A DNA stretch of 5,448 bases from an uncultured Blautia sp. (GTDB taxonomy: Bacteria > Bacillota > Clostridia > Lachnospirales > Lachnospiraceae), in assembly GCA_900549015.1 (NCBI GenBank), contig URMH01000074.1, positions 1 to 5,448 of the forward strand, written 5' to 3'. The position numbers were made by a program, and so were the translations under genes. Below are positions 1 to 5,448 of the stretch, piece by piece (within the stretch, counting starts at the first letter, position 1; each line of letters starts with the position of its first letter). The notes under the pieces were generated by a model. The model was not told where the DNA came from and did no database searches. It was given only the letters and a program-made list of their open reading frames with translations.

Positions 1-66
1 AAATGTAAAGAATTTTCGAGAATCGTATGTGTTTCACTGTTTAGTTATCAAGGTTTCTGTCATTTC
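1..66 (-). other. presumed rRNA operon leader, cut by the window edge
   Basis: No coding frame is supported here. Read on the minus strand, the stretch contains ACCTTGATAACTAAACAGTG (54-35), similar to an element I associate with Firmicutes rRNA leaders and 16S-23S spacers. A small hairpin (CTGTC at 71-67 with GACAG at 61-57) sits just after the P2 start. The 16S rRNA gene would lie beyond the left edge. This rests on resemblance and on the promoters, not on any visible rRNA sequence. Confidence 0.55.
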
Positions 67-117
67 GACAGCTCATTTAGTTTATCACATCTTTTCGACT
101 TTGTCAAGAACTTTTTT
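67..117 (-). promoter_or_regulatory. downstream promoter P2 of a presumed rRNA operon
   Basis: TTGACA (107-102), a 17-base spacer and TAAACT (84-79, four of six matches) form the second promoter. It matches P1 at 42 of 51 positions by my count with no gaps, including an identical first 16 bases AAAAAAGTTCTTGACA and the shared end GAG-TGTC. Transcription should start near 74-72. A-tracts upstream at 158-165, 135-139, 122-127 and 112-117 (plus-strand positions) suggest intrinsically curved DNA. The -10 box is weaker than that of P1. Confidence 0.75.
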
Positions 118-168
118 CAAGTTTTTTCAAATTCTTTTTCGATGTGTTGTTGCCGACTTTTTTTTGCT

Positions 169-219
169 GACAACTCGTTTATTCTATCATAGCTTTTCAA
201 GCTTGTCAAGAACTTTTTT
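169..219 (-). promoter_or_regulatory. upstream promoter P1 of a presumed rRNA operon
   Basis: TTGACA (209-204) and TAGAAT (186-181, five of six matches to consensus) are separated by 17 bases. The start should fall at about 176-174, in the sequence CGAG. Upstream is a long A-rich tract that fits an UP element. The 51-base unit is repeated 102 bases downstream as P2. Strong tandem sigma-A promoters after a tRNA and without a coding region nearby are characteristic of rrn operons in Firmicutes. The rRNA itself is outside the window, so the target is inferred. Confidence 0.8.
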
Positions 220-220
220 A

Positions 221-264
221 TTTATTTTTTGCTTTTTTATTTTTCATAAAAAGCAAAAAATAAA
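221..264. repeat. A/T-rich perfect inverted repeat between tRNA-Ser and the tandem promoters
   Basis: Two 17-base arms (221-237 and 248-264) are exact reverse complements around a 10-base loop. Fifteen of the 17 pairs are A-T. It starts two bases after the tRNA discriminator. Read with the tRNA, the first arm is a T-rich tract that could help release the transcript, but there is no separate U-tract beyond the stem, so it is not a classic terminator. The A-rich half nearest the promoter may equally serve as an UP element for the -35 box at 209-204. Confidence 0.6.
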
Positions 265-265
265 A

Positions 266-353
266 CGGAGAAGGAGGGATTTGAACCCTCGCGCCGGTTA
301 CCCGACCTATACCCTTAGCAGGGGCACCTCTTCGGCCTCTTGAGTACTTCTCC
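266..353 (-). tRNA. tRNA-Ser(GCU)
   Basis: An 88-base class II tRNA that reads serine codons AGC and AGU. The acceptor stem is perfect: GGAGAAG (353-347) pairs with CTTCTCC (273-267), and the discriminator is G266, as serine tRNAs require. The D stem is CTC/GAG, and the anticodon stem is TGCCC/GGGTA with one G-T pair. The loop CTGCTAA places anticodon GCT at 319-317. The variable arm of 19 bases (309-291) folds as GTCGG-GTAA-CCGGC, the long arm typical of tRNA-Ser. The T arm is GAGGG-TTCAAAT-CCCTC. The 3' CCA is not encoded, since TTTT follows, so it must be added after transcription. Leu and Tyr tRNAs also have long arms, but the anticodon settles the identity. Confidence 0.97.
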
Positions 354-412
354 AGACTCCGAACTTTCAATTATTATGAAATTCGACTGCGTCTATCTGA
401 AACGCATTATTG

Positions 413-441
413 ATTATACATAAGCTTTACCCTATTGTCAA
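413..441 (-). promoter_or_regulatory. consensus sigma-A promoter for tRNA-Ser
   Basis: TTGACA (441-436) and TATAAT (418-413) are exact consensus hexamers separated by exactly 17 bases, with TG directly before the -10 box. The 40 bases upstream (442-480) are almost all A/T and could act as an UP element. Transcription should start near 406, giving a leader of about 50 bases before the mature tRNA end at 353. No repressor site or attenuator is evident. The leader contains short inverted repeats at about 361-384 and 389-407 that may help processing. Confidence 0.9.
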
Positions 442-498
442 CCTATTTTTTACATTTATTTAAAATTATTTTGTTTTTTATCCTTTTACAAAGAAATC

Positions 499-528
499 AG
501 GCGCAGATACCTGTAAATATCTGCGCCT
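499..528 (-). terminator. candidate intrinsic terminator after the gyrBA-plsC gene cluster
   Basis: The arms at 499-509 and 518-528 form a perfect 11-base-pair stem (AGGCGCAGATA paired with TATCTGCGCCT) around an eight-base loop. Read on the minus strand, the stem is followed two bases later by TTTCTTT (496-490), an acceptable but interrupted U-tract. Read on the plus strand it is followed by TTTT, so it could act in both directions. It lies 52 bases past the acyltransferase stop and upstream of the tRNA promoter, the place expected for the end of the operon. Termination itself is inferred. Confidence 0.8.
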
Positions 529-580
529 TTTCTGCTCAAATGGCAGCTGATAAACAGATTATATTTCCATAATCTATCGT

Positions 581-1300
581 TTAATCCCAGCCCCCGTTTT
601 CTTTAATGGTTTCTTCTATTCTCCTTTTTACTTCCGCTGCAATCTCTACTGTATTCATATCTTTATATTCCTCGTAATACATAGGCGTCAGAAAATGAAC
701 CTGGACCTTCAGTTTCTCAATAGAACCTGTATCAAATGCTTTATAAGAATCCAGCAATGCCACGGGAATAATCGGACATTTTGATTTTGTAGCAGCTTTA
801 AAGCTTCCGCCCTTAAATTCCTGTGGATGGTTTCCCTGTTTGCTTCTTGTTCCCTCTGCAAAAATCAGATAGTTTCTGCCTGCCTTTACCTCTTTTGTCA
901 CATTTAATATTACCTGCATGGATTGTTTTATATCTTCCCTGTCAATAATAAATGCCTTCATACAGGCAAACACCTGCTTCAGAAAAGGTACGTCTGCAAC
1001 TTCTTTTTTTGCTACAACCGAAAAGGGAACCGGGCATACCTGAAGAATTGCAAGGACATCAAATAAGCCCTGGTGGTTTGGAAAAAACATAAAACCGTTT
1101 TCTTTTGGTATGTTTTCCACACCATGCGCTTCGATTTCAAGATTTCCTCCCCATATAGCCCTTCTGTCAATATACTTTAAGACTGCATATCGTTCTTCTT
1201 CCGTATAATTATCAACATGAGCTGCATACCAGCAGAGTTTAAGCCAGCCGTAAGGAACGAAAAAAAGATTTTTTAATACCATAAGAAGGATTCTTTTCAT
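581..1300 (-). CDS. plsC: 1-acyl-sn-glycerol-3-phosphate acyltransferase family protein (PlsC-like)
   Basis: This probably transfers an acyl group to the 2-position of lysophosphatidic acid to make phosphatidic acid, the precursor of membrane phospholipids, at the inner face of the membrane. All four LPLAT blocks can be seen in the 239-residue product. Block I is NHQGLFD at 75-81, with catalytic His76 and Asp81. Block II is the FIIDR stretch at 117-121. Block III is FAEGTRS at 147-153, binding the glycerol phosphate. Block IV is IIPVAL at 177-182. Residues 1-28 are hydrophobic and aromatic with scattered Lys/Arg, suiting a membrane-associated N-terminus. The length is normal for bacterial PlsC. 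The ATG at 1300 has GGAGG (1316-1312) 11 bases upstream, and the gene begins 19 bases after the previous stop, so it is probably the last gene of the gyrase transcript. The exact acyl acceptor cannot be read from sequence; another lysophospholipid is possible. Confidence 0.9.
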   Translation of the reverse strand: MKRILLMVLKNLFFVPYGWLKLCWYAAHVDNYTEEERYAVLKYIDRRAIWGGNLEIEAHGVENIPKENGFMFFPNHQGLFDVLAILQVCPVPFSVVAKKEVADVPFLKQVFACMKAFIIDREDIKQSMQVILNVTKEVKAGRNYLIFAEGTRSKQGNHPQEFKGGSFKAATKSKCPIIPVALLDSYKAFDTGSIEKLKVQVHFLTPMYYEEYKDMNTVEIAAEVKRRIEETIKENGGWD

Positions 1301-1319
1301 TTTATTATTTTCCTCCCGA

Positions 1320-1976
1320 TCAAGCCAGTTTACCGGCTATTCTTTCTTCATATCCTGGATTTTTCTTAATAAACGTATCATAAGCCACTGTATAGTCTTT
1401 ATAAGTATCTGTTGTCATGAATTTTGCATACTCATCGGCTGCTGCCTGACTCATTTCTTCTGTTATTTCAGACGGAGCGAACACATAGTATTTGTTATCT
1501 TTCTCTTTCACCATATAAGTTGCAATACATGGATACTCCTGCTTATTTTCCAGCACAAGATTATACCGTATGTACACATACGTATATTTCTTGTTTTTCG
1601 TGAGGACTTCACAGTCGCTAATTTTAACTTCGCTTACATTATGGGCTTTATAATATTTCATTGTGGCGTCAATTTCTGCCTGAAGCTCCTTCGATACTTT
1701 TTTCTCTGTATCGTAGCACTTCTTCATATCTTTTTCTTTCCCCTCAACACCAGCCTTAATAAGCGCTTCTACAACTCCCTCCGGTGTTTTATGACTGCCG
1801 CCGCAGCCTTTTACCCCCAGAATGATCAAGAAAATGAGAAGCAGGACAGCGCCTCCTGCCAGGATATAATTGCTGTTTAATATAAAGGCGCTTTTTCTCC
1901 TCCTTTTCCTGCTTTTGCTCTGAGTCTTTGGTCTGCTGCCGGTTCTGTTACTGTTTTTATTTCCTGATGCTGTCAT
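1320..1976 (-). CDS. uncharacterised single-pass membrane protein, possible NTF2/DUF4878-like outer domain
   Basis: I do not recognise a named gene. The 218-residue product has a Ser/Thr/Asn-rich and strongly basic N-terminus (residues 1-29, with KSRKRRRK at 21-28), then one hydrophobic segment at about 37-55. The remainder is a soluble domain of about 160 residues rich in Lys, Glu and Tyr. By the positive-inside rule the basic tail should be cytoplasmic and the domain outside. The domain opens with KTPEGVVEALIKAGVEG (63-79), which resembles the first helix of NTF2-like/DUF4878 domains; this is inference from pattern only. Cys58 follows the membrane segment, but Lys at -2 and the long basic stretch before it make a lipobox unlikely. 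The ATG lies inside the gyrA stop (ATGA, 1976-1973), implying translational coupling. The nearest Shine-Dalgarno-like run, AAGGGG (1995-1990), is 13 bases away and weak. The next Met is residue 84, beyond the membrane segment, so this start is favoured. Confidence 0.85.
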   Translation of the reverse strand: MTASGNKNSNRTGSRPKTQSKSRKRRRKSAFILNSNYILAGGAVLLLIFLIILGVKGCGGSHKTPEGVVEALIKAGVEGKEKDMKKCYDTEKKVSKELQAEIDATMKYYKAHNVSEVKISDCEVLTKNKKYTYVYIRYNLVLENKQEYPCIATYMVKEKDNKYYVFAPSEITEEMSQAAADEYAKFMTTDTYKDYTVAYDTFIKKNPGYEERIAGKLA

Positions 1977-4489
1977 GATTTTTCTGTTTCCCCTTCAACG
2001 CCATCTGGATTTTCTTCCCCTTTGCCTGGCTCTTCTTCCTTTTCTCTTACCTTGGCTACACTGGCAACTGTAATTCCTTCCTGAAGGTTCATAAGCTTCA
2101 CTCCGGAAGTAATTCGTCCGAGAATGGAAATGTCAGAACACTGCAGACGGATAATAATCCCCTCTGTCGTGATGATCATAATTTCATTTTCTTCGTTTAC
2201 AGCCTTCGCTCCTACTACATTTCCGGTTTTCTCTGTAATCTTATAGCATTTGACACCTTTTCCGCCCCTGTTCTGACAGGTAAACTCACTGATACATGTT
2301 CTCTTGCCCATTCCGTTTTCAGAAACCACAAGCAGATAATATCCCTGAGAATTAAGCTGCATGGCAACAACTTCGTCTCCGTCCGCCAGATTCATTCCGC
2401 GGACACCCATAGAACTTCTTCCTGTACTTCTCACATCTGTCTCTTTAAAACGGATACACTGACCGTCTTTTGTCACAAGAATAATATCTTTTTTATCATC
2501 TGTTGCCTTTACTTCGATCAATTCGTCATCATCTCTTAAAATAATGGCTGCAAGACCTGTTTTTCTTACATTCATATAATCCTGGATCGGAGTTTTCTTT
2601 ACAAGTCCTTTCTTTGTTGCCATCATAAGATAATGTCCCGGCTCAAATTTACTGATCGGAATCACAGAGGTAATGCGTTCTCCCGGCATAAGCTGAAGAA
2701 GGTTAATGATCGCAGTTCCCCTCGCCGTTCTTCCCGCCTCCGGAATCTCATACGCCTTCAGTCTGTATACTCGTCCTGTATTTGTAAAGAACATAAGATA
2801 ATGATGGGTCGTTGTCATAAGAAGCTCTTCGATAAAATCGTCCTCAAGAGTCTGCATACCCTTGATTCCTCTTCCGCCTCTGTTCTGGCTCCGGAAATTA
2901 TCTACTGTCATTCTCTTAATATAGCCAAGCTTTGTCATGGCAATGACTGTATTTTCCTTCGGAATCAGATCCTCTGTTGTAATATCATAAACGTCATGTC
3001 CGATGGAAGTTTTTCTGTCGTCTCCATATTTTTCGGAAACAGCAAGAATTTCCTCACGGATCACGCGAAGAAGCAGTGTTCTGTCTGCAAGAATCGCCTC
3101 GTATTTACGGATTTTTTCCATAAGTTCTGCGTATTCCGCTTCCAGTTTCTCTCTTTCCAGACCTGTAAGAGCACGAAGACGCATATCCACGATCGCCTGT
3201 GCCTGCGCTTCTGTAAGCTCGAAACGGGCTATTAATTCCTGTTTTGCAGCCTGTACATTCTGGGAACCTCTGATAATGCGGATCACTTCATCAATATTAT
3301 CAAGGGCTTTTAAAAGCCCCTCTAAAATATGCGCTCTTTCTTTCGCTTTATTCAGATCATATTTTGTTCTTCTTGTCACAACCTCTTCCTGGTGTGCAAG
3401 ATAATAGTTAAGCATTTCCTGAAGATTTAAAACCTTTGGCTCCAGGCTTCCGTGGCTTGGGATCAGGGAAAGCATGATCACGCCGAATGTATCCTGAAGC
3501 TGTGTATGCTTATAAAGCTGATTCAGCACAACATTGGCATTCGCATCTTTTCGAAGATCAATACAGATGCGCATTCCCTCACGGCTTGAATGGTCGTTCA
3601 GGTCAACAATGCCGTCTATTTTTTTGTCGCGCACAAGCTCTGCGATCTTGCTTATCAGTCTTGCCTTATTTACAAGATAGGGAAGCTCTGTCACGATAAT
3701 TCTTGATTTTCCGTTTGGAAGCATCTCTATATTTGTCACTGCGCGGACTCTTATCTTGCCGCGGCCTGTGCGGTACGCCTCCTCAATTCCTCTTCTCCCC
3801 AGAATCGTTGCACCTGTAGGAAAATCCGGTCCTTTTACAATTTCCAGAAGCTCTTCGATTGTTGTTTCTCTGTCTTCTTCAATGATGTTGTCAATAATTT
3901 TTACGACAGCAGAAATAACCTCCCGAAGATTGTGAGGAGGAATATTGGTTGCCATTCCGACAGCAATACCTGAAGTACCGTTTACGAGAAGGTTTGGGTA
4001 TCTGGACGGGAGAACTGCAGGTTCTCTCTCTGTCTCGTCAAAGTTTGGCTGGAAATCTACCGTATCTTTATTAATGTCAGCAAGCATTTCCATAGAAATC
4101 TTGCTTAAACGCGCCTCTGTATATCGCATGGCAGCCGCGCCATCACCGTCAACGGAGCCAAAGTTTCCATGTCCGTCAACAAGAGGATACCTTGTGGACC
4201 ACTCCTGCGCCATATTGACAAGCGCTCCGTAAATAGAGCTGTCCCCGTGAGGGTGATACTTACCCATTGTATCACCCACGATACGCGCACATTTACGATG
4301 CGGCTTATCGGGACCGTTATTTAACTCTATCATGGAATACAGAACACGTCTCTGTACAGGTTTCAGACCATCTCTTACATCTGGCAGCGCACGGGAGGCA
4401 ATTACACTCATGGCATAGTCGATGTAAGAATCTTTCATTGTTTTTTCCAAATCCACCTCGTGGACTTTGTCAAAAATATTTTCTTCCAT
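1973..4489 (-). CDS. gyrA: DNA gyrase subunit A
   Basis: This is the DNA breakage-reunion and wrapping subunit of gyrase, complete at 838 residues, a normal length. The start ATG at 4489 has AGGAG (4502-4498) eight bases upstream, and the N-terminus through ALPDVRDGLKPVQRR is typical of the family. The catalytic tyrosine is Tyr123 in AAMRYTEAR (codon 4123-4121). The winged-helix and tower domains run to about residue 500. The C-terminal pinwheel that wraps DNA follows, with the GyrA box QNRGGRG at 535-541 and weaker repeats near 586, 643, 688 and 790. A second well-kept box, QNRGGKG, lies at 739-745. The box supports GyrA over ParC. An acidic tail of about 25 residues ends the protein. In the quinolone region, Ser84 is the usual serine, but residue 88 is Gly (codon GGA) where Asp or Glu is usual. 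The TGA stop overlaps the next gene's ATG. Confidence 0.98.
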   Translation of the reverse strand: MEENIFDKVHEVDLEKTMKDSYIDYAMSVIASRALPDVRDGLKPVQRRVLYSMIELNNGPDKPHRKCARIVGDTMGKYHPHGDSSIYGALVNMAQEWSTRYPLVDGHGNFGSVDGDGAAAMRYTEARLSKISMEMLADINKDTVDFQPNFDETEREPAVLPSRYPNLLVNGTSGIAVGMATNIPPHNLREVISAVVKIIDNIIEEDRETTIEELLEIVKGPDFPTGATILGRRGIEEAYRTGRGKIRVRAVTNIEMLPNGKSRIIVTELPYLVNKARLISKIAELVRDKKIDGIVDLNDHSSREGMRICIDLRKDANANVVLNQLYKHTQLQDTFGVIMLSLIPSHGSLEPKVLNLQEMLNYYLAHQEEVVTRRTKYDLNKAKERAHILEGLLKALDNIDEVIRIIRGSQNVQAAKQELIARFELTEAQAQAIVDMRLRALTGLEREKLEAEYAELMEKIRKYEAILADRTLLLRVIREEILAVSEKYGDDRKTSIGHDVYDITTEDLIPKENTVIAMTKLGYIKRMTVDNFRSQNRGGRGIKGMQTLEDDFIEELLMTTTHHYLMFFTNTGRVYRLKAYEIPEAGRTARGTAIINLLQLMPGERITSVIPISKFEPGHYLMMATKKGLVKKTPIQDYMNVRKTGLAAIILRDDDELIEVKATDDKKDIILVTKDGQCIRFKETDVRSTGRSSMGVRGMNLADGDEVVAMQLNSQGYYLLVVSENGMGKRTCISEFTCQNRGGKGVKCYKITEKTGNVVGAKAVNEENEIMIITTEGIIIRLQCSDISILGRITSGVKLMNLQEGITVASVAKVREKEEEPGKGEENPDGVEGETEKS

Positions 4490-4504
4490 TCTCTATTCTC
4501 CTGA

Positions 4505-5448
4505 TTAAATATCGAGATTTTTTACAAATCTTGCATTTTCTTCTATAAATTCACGCCTTGGCTCTACCTTATCTCCCATCAGTGTGGTAAAGGTCAGATC
4601 TATTTCTGATGTTGCCGCCTCGTCCATTGTCACACGAAGCAGAATCCTTTTTTCCGGATCCATTGTTGTTTCCCAGAGCTGCTCTGCATCCATCTCTCCC
4701 AGACCTTTGTAACGCTGGATTTTGTTGTTTCCATCACGTCCGATTTCTGTAAGTATCATATTCAGCTCATTGTCATCGTAGGCATACCATACCTTTTTAT
4801 TTTTCTCCACCTTGTAAAGCGGCGGCTGTGCAAGGTATACGTATCCCTGTCTGATAAGCTCCGGCATAAAACGATACAAAAATGTGAGAAGAAGCGTTGC
4901 AATGTGCGCTCCGTCCACATCGGCATCTGTCATAATGATAATCTTATGATAACGAAGCTTTGTAATATCAAAATCCTCGTGGATTCCTGTTCCGAAGGCT
5001 GTGATCATTGCCTTGATTTCCGCATTGGAATAGATTTTATCAAGACGGGCTTTTTCTACATTCAGAATTTTTCCTCTGAGCGGAAGAATTGCCTGCGTCG
5101 CACGGTTTCTTGCTGTTTTTGCAGAACCGCCGGCAGAATCACCCTCAACAATGTAAATCTCACAGTTTTCCGGATTTTTGTCAGAACAGTCTGCAAGTTT
5201 TCCCGGAAGAGACATTCCGTCAAGGGCAGACTTCCGTCTTGTAAGGTCACGTGCTTTTCTTGCCGCTTCCCTTGCTCTCTGGGCAAGAACTGATTTTTCT
5301 ACTGTCACTTTTGCAACAGAAGGATTCTGCTCCAGGAAAATCTCAAGCTGTTTGCTTACAATGCCATCTACCGCTCCTCTTGCCTCGCTGTTTCCAAGTT
5401 TCTGCTTTGTCTGTCCCTCAAACTGAGGATTTTCTATTTTCACACTTA
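4505..5448 (-). CDS. gyrB: DNA gyrase subunit B, C-terminal part (5' end outside window)
   Basis: This is the ATPase and TOPRIM subunit of DNA gyrase, which with GyrA forms the A2B2 enzyme that negatively supercoils DNA in the cytoplasm. About 313 residues are visible, roughly the second half of a Firmicutes GyrB. Counting from the valine codon at 5443-5441, the QTK loop that contacts ATP is at residues 11-13, PLRGKILNVEKAR at 121-133, and QRYKGLGEM at 243-251. The TOPRIM catalytic motif EGDSAGG is at 100-106 (Glu100), and the metal-binding aspartates are in DADVDG at 173-178. Only about 65 residues separate DADVDG from QRYKGLGEM, so the large enterobacterial insertion is absent. The frame stays open to the right edge, and a Ser codon precedes the GTG, which is an internal Val and not a start. 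The gene ends in TAA 15 bases before gyrA. ParE is the main alternative, but the adjacent gyrA argues against it. Confidence 0.97.
   Translation of the reverse strand, partial: SVKIENPQFEGQTKQKLGNSEARGAVDGIVSKQLEIFLEQNPSVAKVTVEKSVLAQRAREAARKARDLTRRKSALDGMSLPGKLADCSDKNPENCEIYIVEGDSAGGSAKTARNRATQAILPLRGKILNVEKARLDKIYSNAEIKAMITAFGTGIHEDFDITKLRYHKIIIMTDADVDGAHIATLLLTFLYRFMPELIRQGYVYLAQPPLYKVEKNKKVWYAYDDNELNMILTEIGRDGNNKIQRYKGLGEMDAEQLWETTMDPEKRILLRVTMDEAATSEIDLTFTTLMGDKVEPRREFIEENARFVKNLDI

Noticed and set aside
29..343. Plus-strand open frame of about 100 codons at the left end
   Set aside because: It runs through the tandem promoters and antisense to the tRNA-Ser, has a low-complexity Phe-rich product and lacks a ribosome binding site.
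361..384. Inverted repeat in the tRNA leader as a T-box or attenuator
   Set aside because: The stem is short and interrupted, the leader is only about 50 bases, and no T-box sequence or terminator is present.
1803..1805. Cys58 of the membrane protein as a lipoprotein cleavage site
   Set aside because: Lys at -2 and a 36-residue, highly basic region before the hydrophobic segment do not fit a lipoprotein signal peptide.
2633..3404. Two long overlapping plus-strand open frames within gyrA
   Set aside because: They lie opposite a fully conserved gyrA frame, give compositionally odd Ser/Cys-rich products, and match no family I know.
1973..4489. The gyrase-like gene as topoisomerase IV subunit parC
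   Set aside because: The complete GyrA box QNRGGRG and the conserved wrapping domain point to GyrA; ParC usually lacks a full box.
5441..5443. GTG as a start codon for a short GyrB-like protein
   Set aside because: The frame continues open to the window edge with a Ser codon before it, and Ser-Val-Lys fits the conserved interior of GyrB, so it is an internal Val.

Overview
The window is a stretch of bacterial chromosome in which every supported gene lies on the minus strand, so it reads right to left. It holds the end of gyrB, all of gyrA, an uncharacterised single-pass membrane protein, a PlsC-type lysophospholipid acyltransferase, a terminator-like hairpin, a tRNA-Ser(GCU) gene with its own promoter, and two tandem strong promoters that run off the left edge, most likely into a ribosomal RNA operon.

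The organism looks like a low-to-moderate GC Firmicute, probably a clostridium of the Lachnospiraceae type. GyrB lacks the large insertion found in the enterobacterial protein, gyrB and gyrA are adjacent, the tRNA has no encoded CCA, the promoters are near-perfect sigma-A type with A-rich upstream tracts, and ribosome binding sites are strong AGGAG-type. The family assignment is from memory of similar gyrase and rRNA leader sequences and is not proven by the window. In many Firmicutes gyrB-gyrA lies close to the replication origin, and rRNA operons are read away from it. The layout fits that, but no dnaA, recF or origin is visible here.

Region by region: 5448-4505 is gyrB, cut off at its N-terminal end by the window edge. 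4489-1973 is gyrA, starting 15 bases after gyrB. 1976-1320 is the membrane protein, overlapping the gyrA stop by four bases (ATGA). 1300-581 is the acyltransferase, 19 bases further on. The close packing suggests one transcript ending at the hairpin at 499-528. Positions 441-413 carry an exact TTGACA-17-TATAAT promoter for the tRNA-Ser at 353-266. Positions 264-1 hold an A/T-rich perfect inverted repeat, two 51-base promoter repeats and the start of a presumed rRNA leader.

GyrA and GyrB form DNA gyrase, which introduces negative supercoils ahead of replication and transcription. The acyltransferase belongs to phosphatidic acid synthesis, and the membrane protein has no known role. I see no mobile element, CRISPR array or clearly new system. 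The points most worth a second look are a glycine at the GyrA position where quinolone resistance commonly arises, the unknown protein coupled to gyrA, and the duplicated promoter unit.
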